Counted from the stretch's first letter, positions 8,050 through 14,623 are shown. The stretch is DNA of 18,711 bases from DATJHM01 sp035493895 (GCA_035493895.1 DATJHM010000069.1:1-18711), one strand, 5' to 3'. A program made the numbers and translations. Notes: generated by a model from the sequence alone, not told the origin.

Positions 8050-8380
8050 AGGAATGAAAGCGTTCCCCTTACGAGGGAGCCGTTTTGTGACGGAACGACT
8101 CGAAACCCCTCTCCGCAGGCTGCCCTTTGGAGGTGATGTGGGACTCGACAAAGATAGCGGGCGGTACTTTCCTCTGAGCACTGCATCGAACCCCGTCCTG
8201 CTGGTTAACTCAGAAGTTTTAGAGCTACAGGCTGGCTACCACGCACCCGTAGGTAAGAATTTCAACACTTCCCGCTATCGTAGCTCACACCAGACTGATT
8301 GTATCCAGGCTGTATGTGTAAGCTGAGTCTGGTCAGGTCCAGGACTTGAAGAGACGGGCAGATGTCACCCCTACTCCAAG

Positions 8381-8401
8381 CCCCCAGGTTTCAACCGGGG
8401 G
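8381..8401 (+). repeat. GC hairpin 2, same architecture as hairpin 1
   Basis: CCCCC, bulged A, GGT, loop TTCA, ACC, GGGGG. Pair counts, bulge position and loop are the same as in hairpin 1, 352 bases upstream, although the paired bases differ. In TnpB systems the last scaffold hairpin directly precedes the guide; here it would be followed by the bases after 8402. Confidence 0.75.
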
Positions 8402-8575
8402 TACCTGACACAACATTAACCTATCAATAGTCTTTTACCGAGATATATAATACCATATCAGTAGAATGTGAAACTATCTCGCAGGTTTGTAATAACCCAA
8501 TCTCAACAATTTAGAGGCCAATATTCTCTGCCAGATCCGCATGCCTCAAGAAAACGTTGCGCCGTGGCCAATCCG

Positions 8576-8791
8576 ATGCCAAAGCTCGGCTTCCGACCGA
8601 TCTCTGAAGAACAGAATACGTTCCGTTATGAGCCCGGCAATGCTGGAGCTGGCACCAGAGTTGATGTGCGAAATACACAGGGCTTCTGGAAAGGGGACGT
8701 TGGCGCAGGAATGATACATCATGTCGCCTGGCGTGTTGCAACAAATCACGAAACGCTTGAGAAGATGTGGGCGACTGGCATTGATCTCTAG
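8576..8791 (+). pseudogene. Fragment of a VOC-family ring-cleaving dioxygenase/hydroquinone dioxygenase
   Basis: About 70 in-frame residues match the central part of the second vicinal-oxygen-chelate domain of ring-cleaving dioxygenases. Seen are LGFRPISEEQNTFRYE, then GTRVDVRNTQGFWKGDVGAG and the metal-site stretch MIHHVAWRVA, whose His ligand is kept. The family is normally over 300 residues with two VOC domains. Here the first domain is absent, there is no plausible start, and the frame ends at TAG just where the family continues with a loop and a Y-F-R-E-P-G-G strand. Remnants of that strand may persist in another frame near 8800-8850 (P-I-K-Q-I-Y-L-L-G). It lies beside the IS605-like relic. 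It is a non-functional leftover with no ribosome site. Confidence 0.75.
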
Positions 8792-8843
8792 AATCGGCGT
8801 CTTTGAAGAAAATAGTCGCCCGCCCATCAAACAGATCTATTTG

Positions 8844-9179
8844 CTAGGGATAAACTTCTTCCAAAACCACCAGATGGCCGTTTCCTGACAGCGTCTCCAG
8901 ATGAATATCAGCAACACAACGCACCTGAACAGAGTTGAGCGTCAGTGTTCCCTCCACATGGACAACTCCTGTCGCCTGATCAAAGTACGCCTGGCTCAGG
9001 TCAGTAGCACTTTTATCGACCCTGACTCCTAGATCGGTTCCTCCACGGGTGCCTACAAACTTGATAAAGACATAACCCATCTCTTCAACACGTTTGCGAA
9101 ATTCGTCAAGAGAGGATGCTGGACCACCTACTACGACAGGATGGTCTCCCTGAGAAAGACGTTGTACAAGTTCATGCAT
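8844..9179 (-). CDS. Hypothetical protein downstream of mbtH-like gene
   Basis: I do not recognise this 111-residue protein. It is soluble in character, with no signal peptide or membrane segment. The first half reads as a helix-strand unit (HELVQRLSQGDHPVVVGGPASSLDEFRKRVEEMGYVFIKFVGTRGGTDLGVRVD), the second as strands ending VRCVADIHLETLSGNGHLVVLEEV. A TTG at 9185 could start it, but ATG at 9179 has GGAAAGGA at a better spacing of 9 bases. It follows the MbtH-like gene on the same strand by 129 bases, a gap with a 7-pair hairpin at 9245-9270. Context suggests a role linked to the NRPS neighbourhood. Function is unknown. Confidence 0.8.
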   Translation of the reverse strand: MHELVQRLSQGDHPVVVGGPASSLDEFRKRVEEMGYVFIKFVGTRGGTDLGVRVDKSATDLSQAYFDQATGVVHVEGTLTLNSVQVRCVADIHLETLSGNGHLVVLEEVYP

Positions 9180-9308
9180 GAGCAAGCTTCCTTTCCACTT
9201 CTGATTTCTTCACCAATTCGACGTACAGCGCTTCGCTCTGATCTTCTCCAGAAATGTTCTCCTCTGGAGAGAAATGCAGCCGATCACGCCCCTGATCTCC
9301 TCATGACG

Positions 9309-9527
9309 CTATTTTGCCAGCTCTTCCATGCGCTTACGTAAACTCAGCGGACGCATATCCGTCCAGACGTCTTTGATATATGCCAGGCATTCGGACTTCA
9401 ATCCACTCTTGCCAGCATCTTGCCAGCCAAGGGGATTTTCCCTGTCGGCTAGCAAGATCGAATATTGCTCTTCGTGGTTGACAACCACCTTATAGATGGT
9501 CTTATCCTCCTCTTCGTCTCTTGGCAC
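9309..9527 (-). CDS. MbtH-like NRPS accessory protein with altered SxWP motif
   Basis: MbtH proteins are about 70 residues long and bind the adenylation domains of NRPSs, helping folding and activity. This 72-residue protein has the signature: VVNHEEQYS (N-x-E-x-Q-x-S), NPLGW, ECLAYI and VWTDMRPLSLR. The Trp-Pro that follows the Ser (S-x-W-P) is Leu-Leu here (TTG and CTA, each one base from TGG and CCA). That Trp normally lines the groove receiving an alanine of the adenylation domain. GTG at 9527 has AAAGGAGG five bases upstream, an excellent site. It follows the LuxR-type gene by 292 bases on the same strand. It could serve the NRPS at the right end of the window, or be losing function. Confidence 0.93.
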   Translation of the reverse strand: MPRDEEEDKTIYKVVVNHEEQYSILLADRENPLGWQDAGKSGLKSECLAYIKDVWTDMRPLSLRKRMEELAK

Positions 9528-9819
9528 GAGCGCCTCCTTTCAAAATTTCGAAATACAGCTGGTCTCAAACAATATAGTTTCCTCGAACGGCTGAGGGCAT
9601 TTCGCCTGTACTCGCCTTCTCCTCAAGCATACCCTCTCTCAGTTCATGCACACAATCCACTGAGCGAGGTATTTTTATACAGCGAAAGGAGTATCACTAT
9701 CAGATAAATTTTGGTATGCGCCTGTGCGTTGCATTAACCAACGCGAGGTAAATAGGCCCACAAACGGCGCAATAAAATGGGAACTTCTTGAGAGGCCCCA
9801 TCGTTTACACACCAGCAAC
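9528..9819 (-). other. 292-base gap between LuxR-type and mbtH-like genes
   Basis: No gene is seen. It contains an 11-pair inverted repeat with one mismatch (9633-9643 and 9659-9669, loop 15 bases). On the plus strand this is followed by a T-rich run (TATTTTTAT), but no plus-strand gene ends here. A clear promoter for mbtH was not found. Confidence 0.4.
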
Positions 9820-10452
9820 TCACCTGCTGTGCCCAATAGAGACCTTTCCTTCGGGCAAACGTCGCTGGTAAACGAGCATCTTCTGAGACCACTGGGCGTC
9901 CTCATGTTTGCGAGCAATATTCTTAATATGTGTTTTTAAAGTGGCCTCAGATATGTGGAGTTGTCTGGCAATGGTACGACGGTCCACGCCCTCAGTTAAT
10001 AGGGTAGCAACCTCTCTCTCACGTGGCGAAAGCAATTGCAATTCATCACCACGTTTTCTCATCTCAGAAATAAGATCCAACATCCAGGGAAATAGCACCG
10101 GATCAATTAAAAAGGTTTCTCTGGTAGAACTGAGCGTCTCTCTCAAAAGATCGGCGGCAACGTTGAACGAGAAGTACCCTCGTACTTTATGTTCATACGC
10201 ATCCATCAACACATCGAGATCTGGCTCATCGATAAGAAGCACAAATCGCCCTTGCGGAAGCGCTTTCACATCCGAAATTAATATCTGACTCACCACGACT
10301 AAATCGAAGTCAAGACGGGAAAGGTGCTTTTTAAGTTCTTCGCATGTTGCAACTTCAATCACTTCAGAGACCGATGTATCTTTCTGAAATACCGTACACA
10401 ACCCTGTACGAAGCACTTCTCGTGGCTCAGCTACTAACACTTTTTTTCCCAT
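9820..10452 (-). CDS. LuxR-family regulator with degenerate receiver domain
   Basis: This 210-residue protein has an N-terminal receiver-like domain (about 3-120) and a C-terminal LuxR/NarL helix-turn-helix (about 140-195: LLSPREREVATLLTEGV, ARQLHISEATLKTHIKNIARK). The usual acidic pair after strand 1 is replaced by EP (residues 9-10). The phospho-acceptor Asp after strand 3 is replaced by Ser55 in FDLVVVSQ. It should therefore not be switched by phosphorylation at that site; other inputs or constitutive dimerisation are possible. ATG at 10452 has AAGGAG just upstream and follows the small membrane-protein gene by 10 bases. The regulator at 15486-16049 is a paralogue with the same VSQ and ALPQGRFV/TLPQGRFV blocks. 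A role in controlling the NRPS/MbtH genes is inferred from position. Confidence 0.9.
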   Translation of the reverse strand: MGKKVLVAEPREVLRTGLCTVFQKDTSVSEVIEVATCEELKKHLSRLDFDLVVVSQILISDVKALPQGRFVLLIDEPDLDVLMDAYEHKVRGYFSFNVAADLLRETLSSTRETFLIDPVLFPWMLDLISEMRKRGDELQLLSPREREVATLLTEGVDRRTIARQLHISEATLKTHIKNIARKHEDAQWSQKMLVYQRRLPEGKVSIGHSR

Positions 10453-10462
10453 AAACTCCTTC

Positions 10463-10680
10463 TCAAGAATACATCATCTGTAGTACTCTCTGGTCACGCA
10501 GTACAAACTTATCAGATGCATCCTGCATTGAGTCAGCAAATAGATACCACAATAACGACAGTAGTGCCACGATAGTCGCTGAGGCCACCTCTGCGGTCTT
10601 GATCTCCATCTTTGAAAAGGCAGTGGGGGGTGCGCCTGAAAGGCTTTCTTTAAGTGCTCAACCATCGCAGTAAACTTCAT
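10463..10680 (-). pseudogene. Small single-span membrane protein, interrupted by a one-base frameshift (or -1 recoding)
   Basis: ATG at 10680 has a very strong site (AAGGAG, 7 bases upstream) and reads MKFTAMVEHLKK. It then continues in a Trp/Arg/Cys-rich frame unlike a natural protein. A -1 shift at TTAAAGAAAG (about 10645-10652) gives a sensible 72-residue protein: KESLSGAPPTAFSKMEIKT, a single hydrophobic helix (ASATIVALLSLLWYLFA), then a charged tail ending QRVLQMMYS. The stop is at 10463, 10 bases before the LuxR start codon. The loss of one A in this A-rich stretch would explain it, as would sequencing error or programmed slippage. An internal ATG at 10609 could still express the 48-residue membrane part. 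The protein is not recognised; the operon position suggests a partner of the LuxR-type regulator. Confidence 0.65.
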
Positions 10681-10720
10681 ATATAAACTCCTTATTATAC
10701 GCTACTCCTTGCTTGAATGC

Positions 10721-10740
10721 ACTTGCTTCCGAAAGCAAGT
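10721..10740 (-). other. Leader hairpin upstream of the small membrane-protein gene
   Basis: ACTTGCTT and AAGCAAGT form eight perfect pairs around a 4-base loop (UCGG in the transcript). It sits at or just after the predicted transcription start near 10738, so it may protect the 5' end of the mRNA. No T-run follows. Confidence 0.55.
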
Positions 10741-10744
10741 CTAT

Positions 10745-10772
10745 ATTGTAGTGTTCACAATTTGGCTGTGAA
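10745..10772 (-). promoter_or_regulatory. Promoter of the small membrane-protein/luxR unit with overlapping inverted repeat
   Basis: On the minus strand -35 TTCACA (10767-10772, five of six) and -10 TACAAT (10745-10750, five of six) are 16 bases apart. The inverted repeat TTCACA-N7-TGTGAA (10754-10772) covers the -35 and most of the spacer, a typical repressor position. The half-sites have the opposite order to the CRP consensus. Confidence 0.55.
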
Positions 10773-11050
10773 TATCTTACTCACCTTCTTTTTGGCTCTG
10801 CAATTCCTGGATAGTGTATAATATAAGCAGGCAAAACGATCATTGGAAAATAATAGTTTTATCAAGCCATTCGCAGTGTTTCATGCCACTTGACGTCTCT
10901 CATATATTTAGAATGGGATTCAGACCACATTTATACTCAAGCATAAAAGGCTTTGTCGCGCTCTAGATACACAAGGCCGCAAGTGACTCGGAACTCTCGG
11001 GCAGAGCTCAAAGTATCATCTGACACGATACAACGCTGCATTGCCAGATC

Positions 11051-11546
11051 ATGCATCGATTGCGAGCCATGCTGCGCAGTAAAGTGAACTGCTACCGAGC
11101 TAAAAACTCAGTGGCTTCTTCGGAAGTTTTCAGTTCGCCAGATGAAGAGAGTGAATTTCAGCTCCTCATGAGGATACGATAAAAATAATGCCAGGCTGTA
11201 CGTCTTGTATAATATAGCTTTTGTGGGAAAGGTCATCAAAGGCTTTTAACACACTATGGAGGACGAGACAAAAAGCTCCTCGAAGACATGCCATACCATC
11301 AGATTTTTCCATTGAGATGATGGAAGAGGATACCGAAGACCCTGTGGTCTTCTCGCCGATGCTCTAAAACATGTCTTTGAGCAGGAAGAACGCAACAGGA
11401 TGAAAAGAGGATTTTTGTCGGGGAAATCTGGCAGTAGAACTCATAAGCCGGGGAAAAAGGACCATACGAGTATGGCCCTTCTGCTAACAGAGCGCATTAC
11501 AACACTATCTGGAGCATACAATCGGGAAACCACTCCTGAACCTTAG
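11051..11546 (+). pseudogene. Possible decayed protein gene with several frameshifts
   Basis: Consecutive plus-strand reading frames fit end to end. Frame one (11051-11182) ends FQLLMRIR. Frame two (about 11178-11246) reads NNARLYVLYNIAFVGKVIKGF. Frame three (11218-11367) reads LWERSSKAFNTLWRTRQKAP and on to DPVVFSPML. Frame four (11316-11546) reads LKHVFEQEERNRMKRGF and ends RETTPEP. Each junction needs one base added or removed. The residues look like ordinary protein, but I recognise no family. A 48-residue reading frame from ATG at 11400 to 11546 has only a poor ribosome site (AGGA 13 bases upstream) and could be a small gene instead. Chance frames cannot be excluded. Confidence 0.3.
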
Positions 11547-11582
11547 ATCATTTGTATAATTCTGTACACACCAGTCAGGGAT

Positions 11583-11777
11583 CTATGGATGATTATGAGG
11601 TTCACTCATGCATAATGAGCCGCACCTGCCGGTACTGGGGTAATCTGCCAATTGTACACTTACTGCCCGATTGATCGCTTTAGCGTTATAAACCGATGTT
11701 GTCTCTATGGTGACAAATGCCAGCATAGCCGTCAACAGGAGTAAAGCAGCAAAAAATGCTGCTAAACCTTTTCGCAT
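11583..11777 (-). CDS. Small secreted or membrane-anchored peptide, function unknown
   Basis: This 64-residue peptide is not recognised. It starts MRKG, then a hydrophobic segment at about 5-23 (LAAFFAALLLLTAMLAFVT) that is either a signal peptide or a membrane anchor. A 40-residue polar part follows, with two cysteines four apart in GRCGSLCMSEP and a His-rich end. ATG at 11777 has AGAAAGGA nine bases upstream; a longer frame from 11807 lacks such a site. A promoter is visible at 11842-11871. The gene is divergent from the STAND gene and shares its intergenic region. It may be an exported signal, a small toxin or a membrane subunit; nothing in the sequence decides. Confidence 0.65.
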   Translation of the reverse strand: MRKGLAAFFAALLLLTAMLAFVTIETTSVYNAKAINRAVSVQLADYPSTGRCGSLCMSEPHNHP

Positions 11778-11841
11778 GATATCAATTCCTTTCTGTATAT
11801 CATCCATTACTTGCGGAAAACTCTTCCATTGTCGCTTTTCA

Positions 11842-11871
11842 ATTATATTAAATATTTTGGTGCGAAATCAA
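11842..11871 (-). promoter_or_regulatory. Promoter of the small peptide gene
   Basis: On the minus strand TTGATT (11866-11871), an 18-base spacer and a perfect TATAAT (11842-11847) place the start near 11835, about 58 bases before the ATG at 11777. Confidence 0.6.
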
Positions 11872-11977
11872 GTATTCACTGATTTGCATCAAAATATTAA
11901 TCCGTTCATCATACAACTTATCGTGTTTTGCGGTCGCTCCGCAGATACCATTCTATATTTTATCAAGTATAAGGCGA

Positions 11978-12001
11978 AATATGTGGAATGACCCACATAT
12001 T
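11978..12001. promoter_or_regulatory. Palindrome upstream of the STAND gene, AATATGTGG-N6-CCACATATT
   Basis: Two perfect 9-base arms lie 28 bases before the chosen start codon at 12030, in the region shared with the divergent peptide gene. The STAND protein carries its own helix-turn-helix, so self-regulation is a reasonable inference. A shorter GCGG-TCGCT-CCGC inverted repeat lies at about 11930-11942. Confidence 0.5.
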
Positions 12002-12029
12002 CAAGCGAATCCAAAGAATGGAGACATGC

Positions 12030-14594
12030 ATGGATAAAGAAGTTCTTCTCCTCTCCAATTTTGGGGAGGCACTCAAAGCGGCCCGCAAACGGAAACGGTT
12101 CACACAAAAGCAACTGGCACAATTGCTCGGGGTTCATTACAATACTATTTCCTCATGGGAATTGGGAAGCTATTTGCCAGAAACGCGGGGATTGATCTTA
12201 GAACTGGCGCGTCATCTGGCCCTGGATGGGCAGGAAACTCGACAATTGTTGGAGGCGAGTTTGACTGCTCTCTCACCATATTGGAATGTTCCATATCAAC
12301 GCAATCCTTTCTTCACTGGTCGAGACTGTATTTTGCGCCAGATGCACTCTATCCTTCATCATGAGCACAACGCAACGCTCGGCCATTCGTGCGCATTAAG
12401 TGGTCTCGGAGGCATCGGCAAGACACAAACGATCATTGAATATGCCTATCGATATGCCAACAATTACTCTGCCGTTTTCTGGGTTGGGGGTCAAACCTAT
12501 GAAAACATTATTTCCAGTTTTGTCACGATCGCCAACGCCCTCAAACTGCCTGAGGGACGGATACAGGAGCAAAAGCTCGTGGCAGATGCGGTGATTCGCT
12601 GGTTGAATAACCACGACCAGTGGCTGCTTATCTTCGACAATGTCGAGAATATAGCACTGGTGAAAAGCTTTTTACCGGCTGCCCGCCATGGGTCTCTGCT
12701 CTTCACGTCCCGCAGACAAGCCTTTGGCATCACCGCCCAGGTGCTCGATCTAGAACCGATGACGCCAGAGGAAGGAATGCATTTCCTGCTTCACAGGGCC
12801 AGGCTCCTTGACACTACAACACCACGAGATCTCCTTGCGCAAAAAGATGAAGAGATTGCCCAAAAGATCGTCTCAGCGATGGATGGCTTCCCTCTCGCCC
12901 TTGATCAGGCTGGTTCTTACGTCGAAGCCACACAATGTAGCCTGTCTGACTATCTACAACTTTACCAGTCTTCACAACTCCATCTCCTCGACGAGCGTGA
13001 TATCCACGCTGATCATCCTCTGTCTGTGACCAGAACTTTCACACTCATCTTTGAACAGCTTGAGTGCTACAATACACAGGCCGCCGAACTGCTGACGGTG
13101 TGTGCATTTCTCGCTCCCGAAGCCATTCCCGAAACGTTCTTTCATTGCGGTGCTGCATACCTGGGACCTGCGTTCGAGGATCTATTTGCGGATCCTTTTG
13201 CCTTCCATACACTGATCAAAGTGTTGCTCACCTATTCGTTGCTTCAGCGCAATGCAGATACGCAAACGGTAACGGTCCATCGATTGGTGCAAGCCGTGCT
13301 TAAAGGACGTCTGCCGGAAGCCGTTCAACGCATGTGGGCAACACGTGTCATATGCGCTATGAGCCACCTCTTTCCTTCAGAGGAGGCGATGCAAGCTAAC
13401 TACTGGCTGGCTTGTGAGCAGCTATTGCCCCACGCACTGGTGTGCATCACATTAAGTGAGGAGTGGAGCATTGATGAGACGCTGCACATCACGTTGATGA
13501 ATAATGTGGCAACATATCTCTCAAAGCGTGCACACTACACTGAGGCAGAACCACTCTTCCTGCGCGCCCTGAGCCTCGGCGAGCAGGTACTGGGTCCTGA
13601 GCATTTCCTGGTCGCGGAAGCACTGCATAATTTAGGCACCCTCTACTTGCAGCAAGGGATGCATTCTGAAGCAGAAACGCTTCTCCTGCTCGCGTTGAAC
13701 ATCGAAGAACGGACGTTGGGCATTCAACATCCCAGAGTAGCTGCTTCTCTTAATGGGTTGGCTATGCTCTACTTACAACAAAGGATACATTCCGAAGCGG
13801 AAACGCTTCTCCTGCGAGCCTTGAGTATCGAAGAACAAACGTTGGGCATTCAACATCCTCAGGTGGCCACTTCTCTTAATGGACTGGCCATACTCTACGG
13901 AGAGCAGGGCAAGTATAAGCAAGCAGAAATATACTATGCACGAGCATTGAACATTCGAGAGCAGACATTGGGCGTTGAACATCCTCAGGTGGCCACTTTG
14001 CTCAACAATATGGCACGAGACTATAGCGAACTGGGCAAGTATGAGCAGGCCGAACCTCTCTTCCTGCGCGCCTTGCACATCTGGGAACAGGATTTGGGAT
14101 CGGATCATCCTCGTGTGGCTTATCCCCTTCACAACCTGGCGGACCTCTATAGCGAACTGGGCAAGTATGAGCAGGCCGAACCTCTCTTCCTGCGCGCCTT
14201 GCACATCTGGGAACAGGGATTAGGACCTGAGCATTTCCTGGTCGCAGATTCGCTCGATGGACTGGCGCTCCTTTACAGGAAACAAGGGAAGTATGAGCAA
14301 GCCGAACCTCTCTTCCTGCGCGCCTTGCAGATCAGAAAACGGGCATTCGGCCCACAGCATCCCACCGTAGCCGATAGCTTACATCAGCTGGCGCACTTCT
14401 ATCAATTGCAGCAACAGACAGCGAAGGCCCTTTCACTGTATGAGCAAGCGCTAGCGCTCTATGGACTCACGCCTGGGTCACACCATCTGAAGATGAGAGC
14501 TACATACGGTGCCTATCTTCAACTCTTACGAGAGCTAGAGCATGAGGAACAGGTATCTAGAGCAAAGGACGGCTGTGTGCAAGGAGTAGGGTAA
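12030..14594 (+). CDS. STAND regulator: XRE helix-turn-helix, NB-ARC ATPase, eight TPR repeats
   Basis: This 854-residue NLR-like protein begins with a Cro/C1-type helix-turn-helix (about 9-62: FGEALKAARKRKRFTQKQLAQLLGV, NTISSWELGSYLPE). The NB-ARC domain follows, with FTGRD, Walker A GLGGIGKT at 125-132, Walker B WLLIFDN at 198-204, an FTSRR sensor and the GFPLAL motif at about 285. The C-terminus has eight kinesin-light-chain-type TPRs with a 42-residue period (about 480-820). Such proteins hold ATP, sense a ligand or partner through the repeats and oligomerise. ATG at 12030 has GGAG six bases upstream; earlier in-frame ATGs at 11988 and 12018 lack a site. It is flanked by unrelated operons. 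A role as transcriptional regulator or defence sensor is inference; no effector other than the DNA-binding domain is seen. Confidence 0.92.
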   Translation: MDKEVLLLSNFGEALKAARKRKRFTQKQLAQLLGVHYNTISSWELGSYLPETRGLILELARHLALDGQETRQLLEASLTALSPYWNVPYQRNPFFTGRDCILRQMHSILHHEHNATLGHSCALSGLGGIGKTQTIIEYAYRYANNYSAVFWVGGQTYENIISSFVTIANALKLPEGRIQEQKLVADAVIRWLNNHDQWLLIFDNVENIALVKSFLPAARHGSLLFTSRRQAFGITAQVLDLEPMTPEEGMHFLLHRARLLDTTTPRDLLAQKDEEIAQKIVSAMDGFPLALDQAGSYVEATQCSLSDYLQLYQSSQLHLLDERDIHADHPLSVTRTFTLIFEQLECYNTQAAELLTVCAFLAPEAIPETFFHCGAAYLGPAFEDLFADPFAFHTLIKVLLTYSLLQRNADTQTVTVHRLVQAVLKGRLPEAVQRMWATRVICAMSHLFPSEEAMQANYWLACEQLLPHALVCITLSEEWSIDETLHITLMNNVATYLSKRAHYTEAEPLFLRALSLGEQVLGPEHFLVAEALHNLGTLYLQQGMHSEAETLLLLALNIEERTLGIQHPRVAASLNGLAMLYLQQRIHSEAETLLLRALSIEEQTLGIQHPQVATSLNGLAILYGEQGKYKQAEIYYARALNIREQTLGVEHPQVATLLNNMARDYSELGKYEQAEPLFLRALHIWEQDLGSDHPRVAYPLHNLADLYSELGKYEQAEPLFLRALHIWEQGLGPEHFLVADSLDGLALLYRKQGKYEQAEPLFLRALQIRKRAFGPQHPTVADSLHQLAHFYQLQQQTAKALSLYEQALALYGLTPGSHHLKMRATYGAYLQLLRELEHEEQVSRAKDGCVQGVG
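14021..14217 (+). repeat. Exact 71-base repeat within the TPR region
   Basis: Bases 14021-14091 and 14147-14217 are identical and 126 bases apart, exactly one 42-codon TPR unit. Neighbouring units are clearly related but diverged at DNA level. This points to a recent duplication or gene conversion between TPR units five and six. Confidence 0.9.
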
Positions 14595-14623
14595 TCTCAA
14601 ACCATACGTATCGCAGGGCCATC

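Larger units (their letters stand above)
8016..8402 (+). mobile_element. IS200/IS605-family relic: TnpB tail codons plus structured non-coding right-end region
   Basis: On the plus strand, the last codons of a TnpB-type protein are readable at 8025-8057 as ETPRLQAGEE followed by TGA. This C-terminus is common in IS605-group TnpB proteins and is encoded by a GC hairpin. An in-frame stop lies at 8010-8012, so nothing else of tnpB remains. The next ~345 bases are GC-richer than the flanks and full of pairing: CGTTCC at 8061 with GGAACG at 8092 encloses two smaller hairpins. The segment ends in another GC hairpin at 8381-8401. Such hairpin-ended, non-coding segments are typical of IS605 right ends and of the guide RNA scaffolds used by TnpB. 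No transposase or full nuclease is present, so it cannot move by itself. Exact borders are uncertain. Confidence 0.6.
10681..11582. other. 902-base stretch without intact genes
   Basis: The left part carries the promoter and leader of the small membrane-protein/LuxR unit (10721-10772). The middle carries a UUCG-type hairpin (CTTC-TTCG-GAAG at about 11116-11127), nested in longer inverted repeats (GAACTG at 11086, CAGTTC at 11131). The right part looks like decayed plus-strand coding sequence (see 11051-11546). A GTATAATATA string occurs at 10815 and 11207 and a related TTGTATAAT at about 11551; none has a convincing -35. Confidence 0.5.

Noticed and set aside
8054..8326. A 90-codon plus-strand reading frame in the structured relic.
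   Set aside because: It begins inside the TnpB tail hairpin, lies over strongly paired DNA and has no protein-family features; the structure explains the region better.
8016..8402. CRISPR array or group II intron.
   Set aside because: There are no regularly spaced direct repeats and no intron domain V pattern; only paired hairpins with IS605-type features.
9633..9678. Plus-strand rho-independent terminator (11-pair stem followed by TATTTTTAT).
   Set aside because: The loop is long, the T-run is broken, and no plus-strand gene ends before it.
9675..9917. An 80-codon minus-strand frame overlapping the end of the first LuxR gene.
   Set aside because: It overlaps the helix-turn-helix-coding region in another frame and has no coding features.
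10754..10772. CRP-type binding site.
   Set aside because: The half-sites are in the reverse order (TTCACA first, TGTGAA second) and the spacing is 7, so it does not fit TGTGA-N6-TCACA.
10815..10824. TATAAT-like string that might be a promoter -10.
   Set aside because: The best -35 candidate is TTGGCT with a 19-base spacer, too weak to call.
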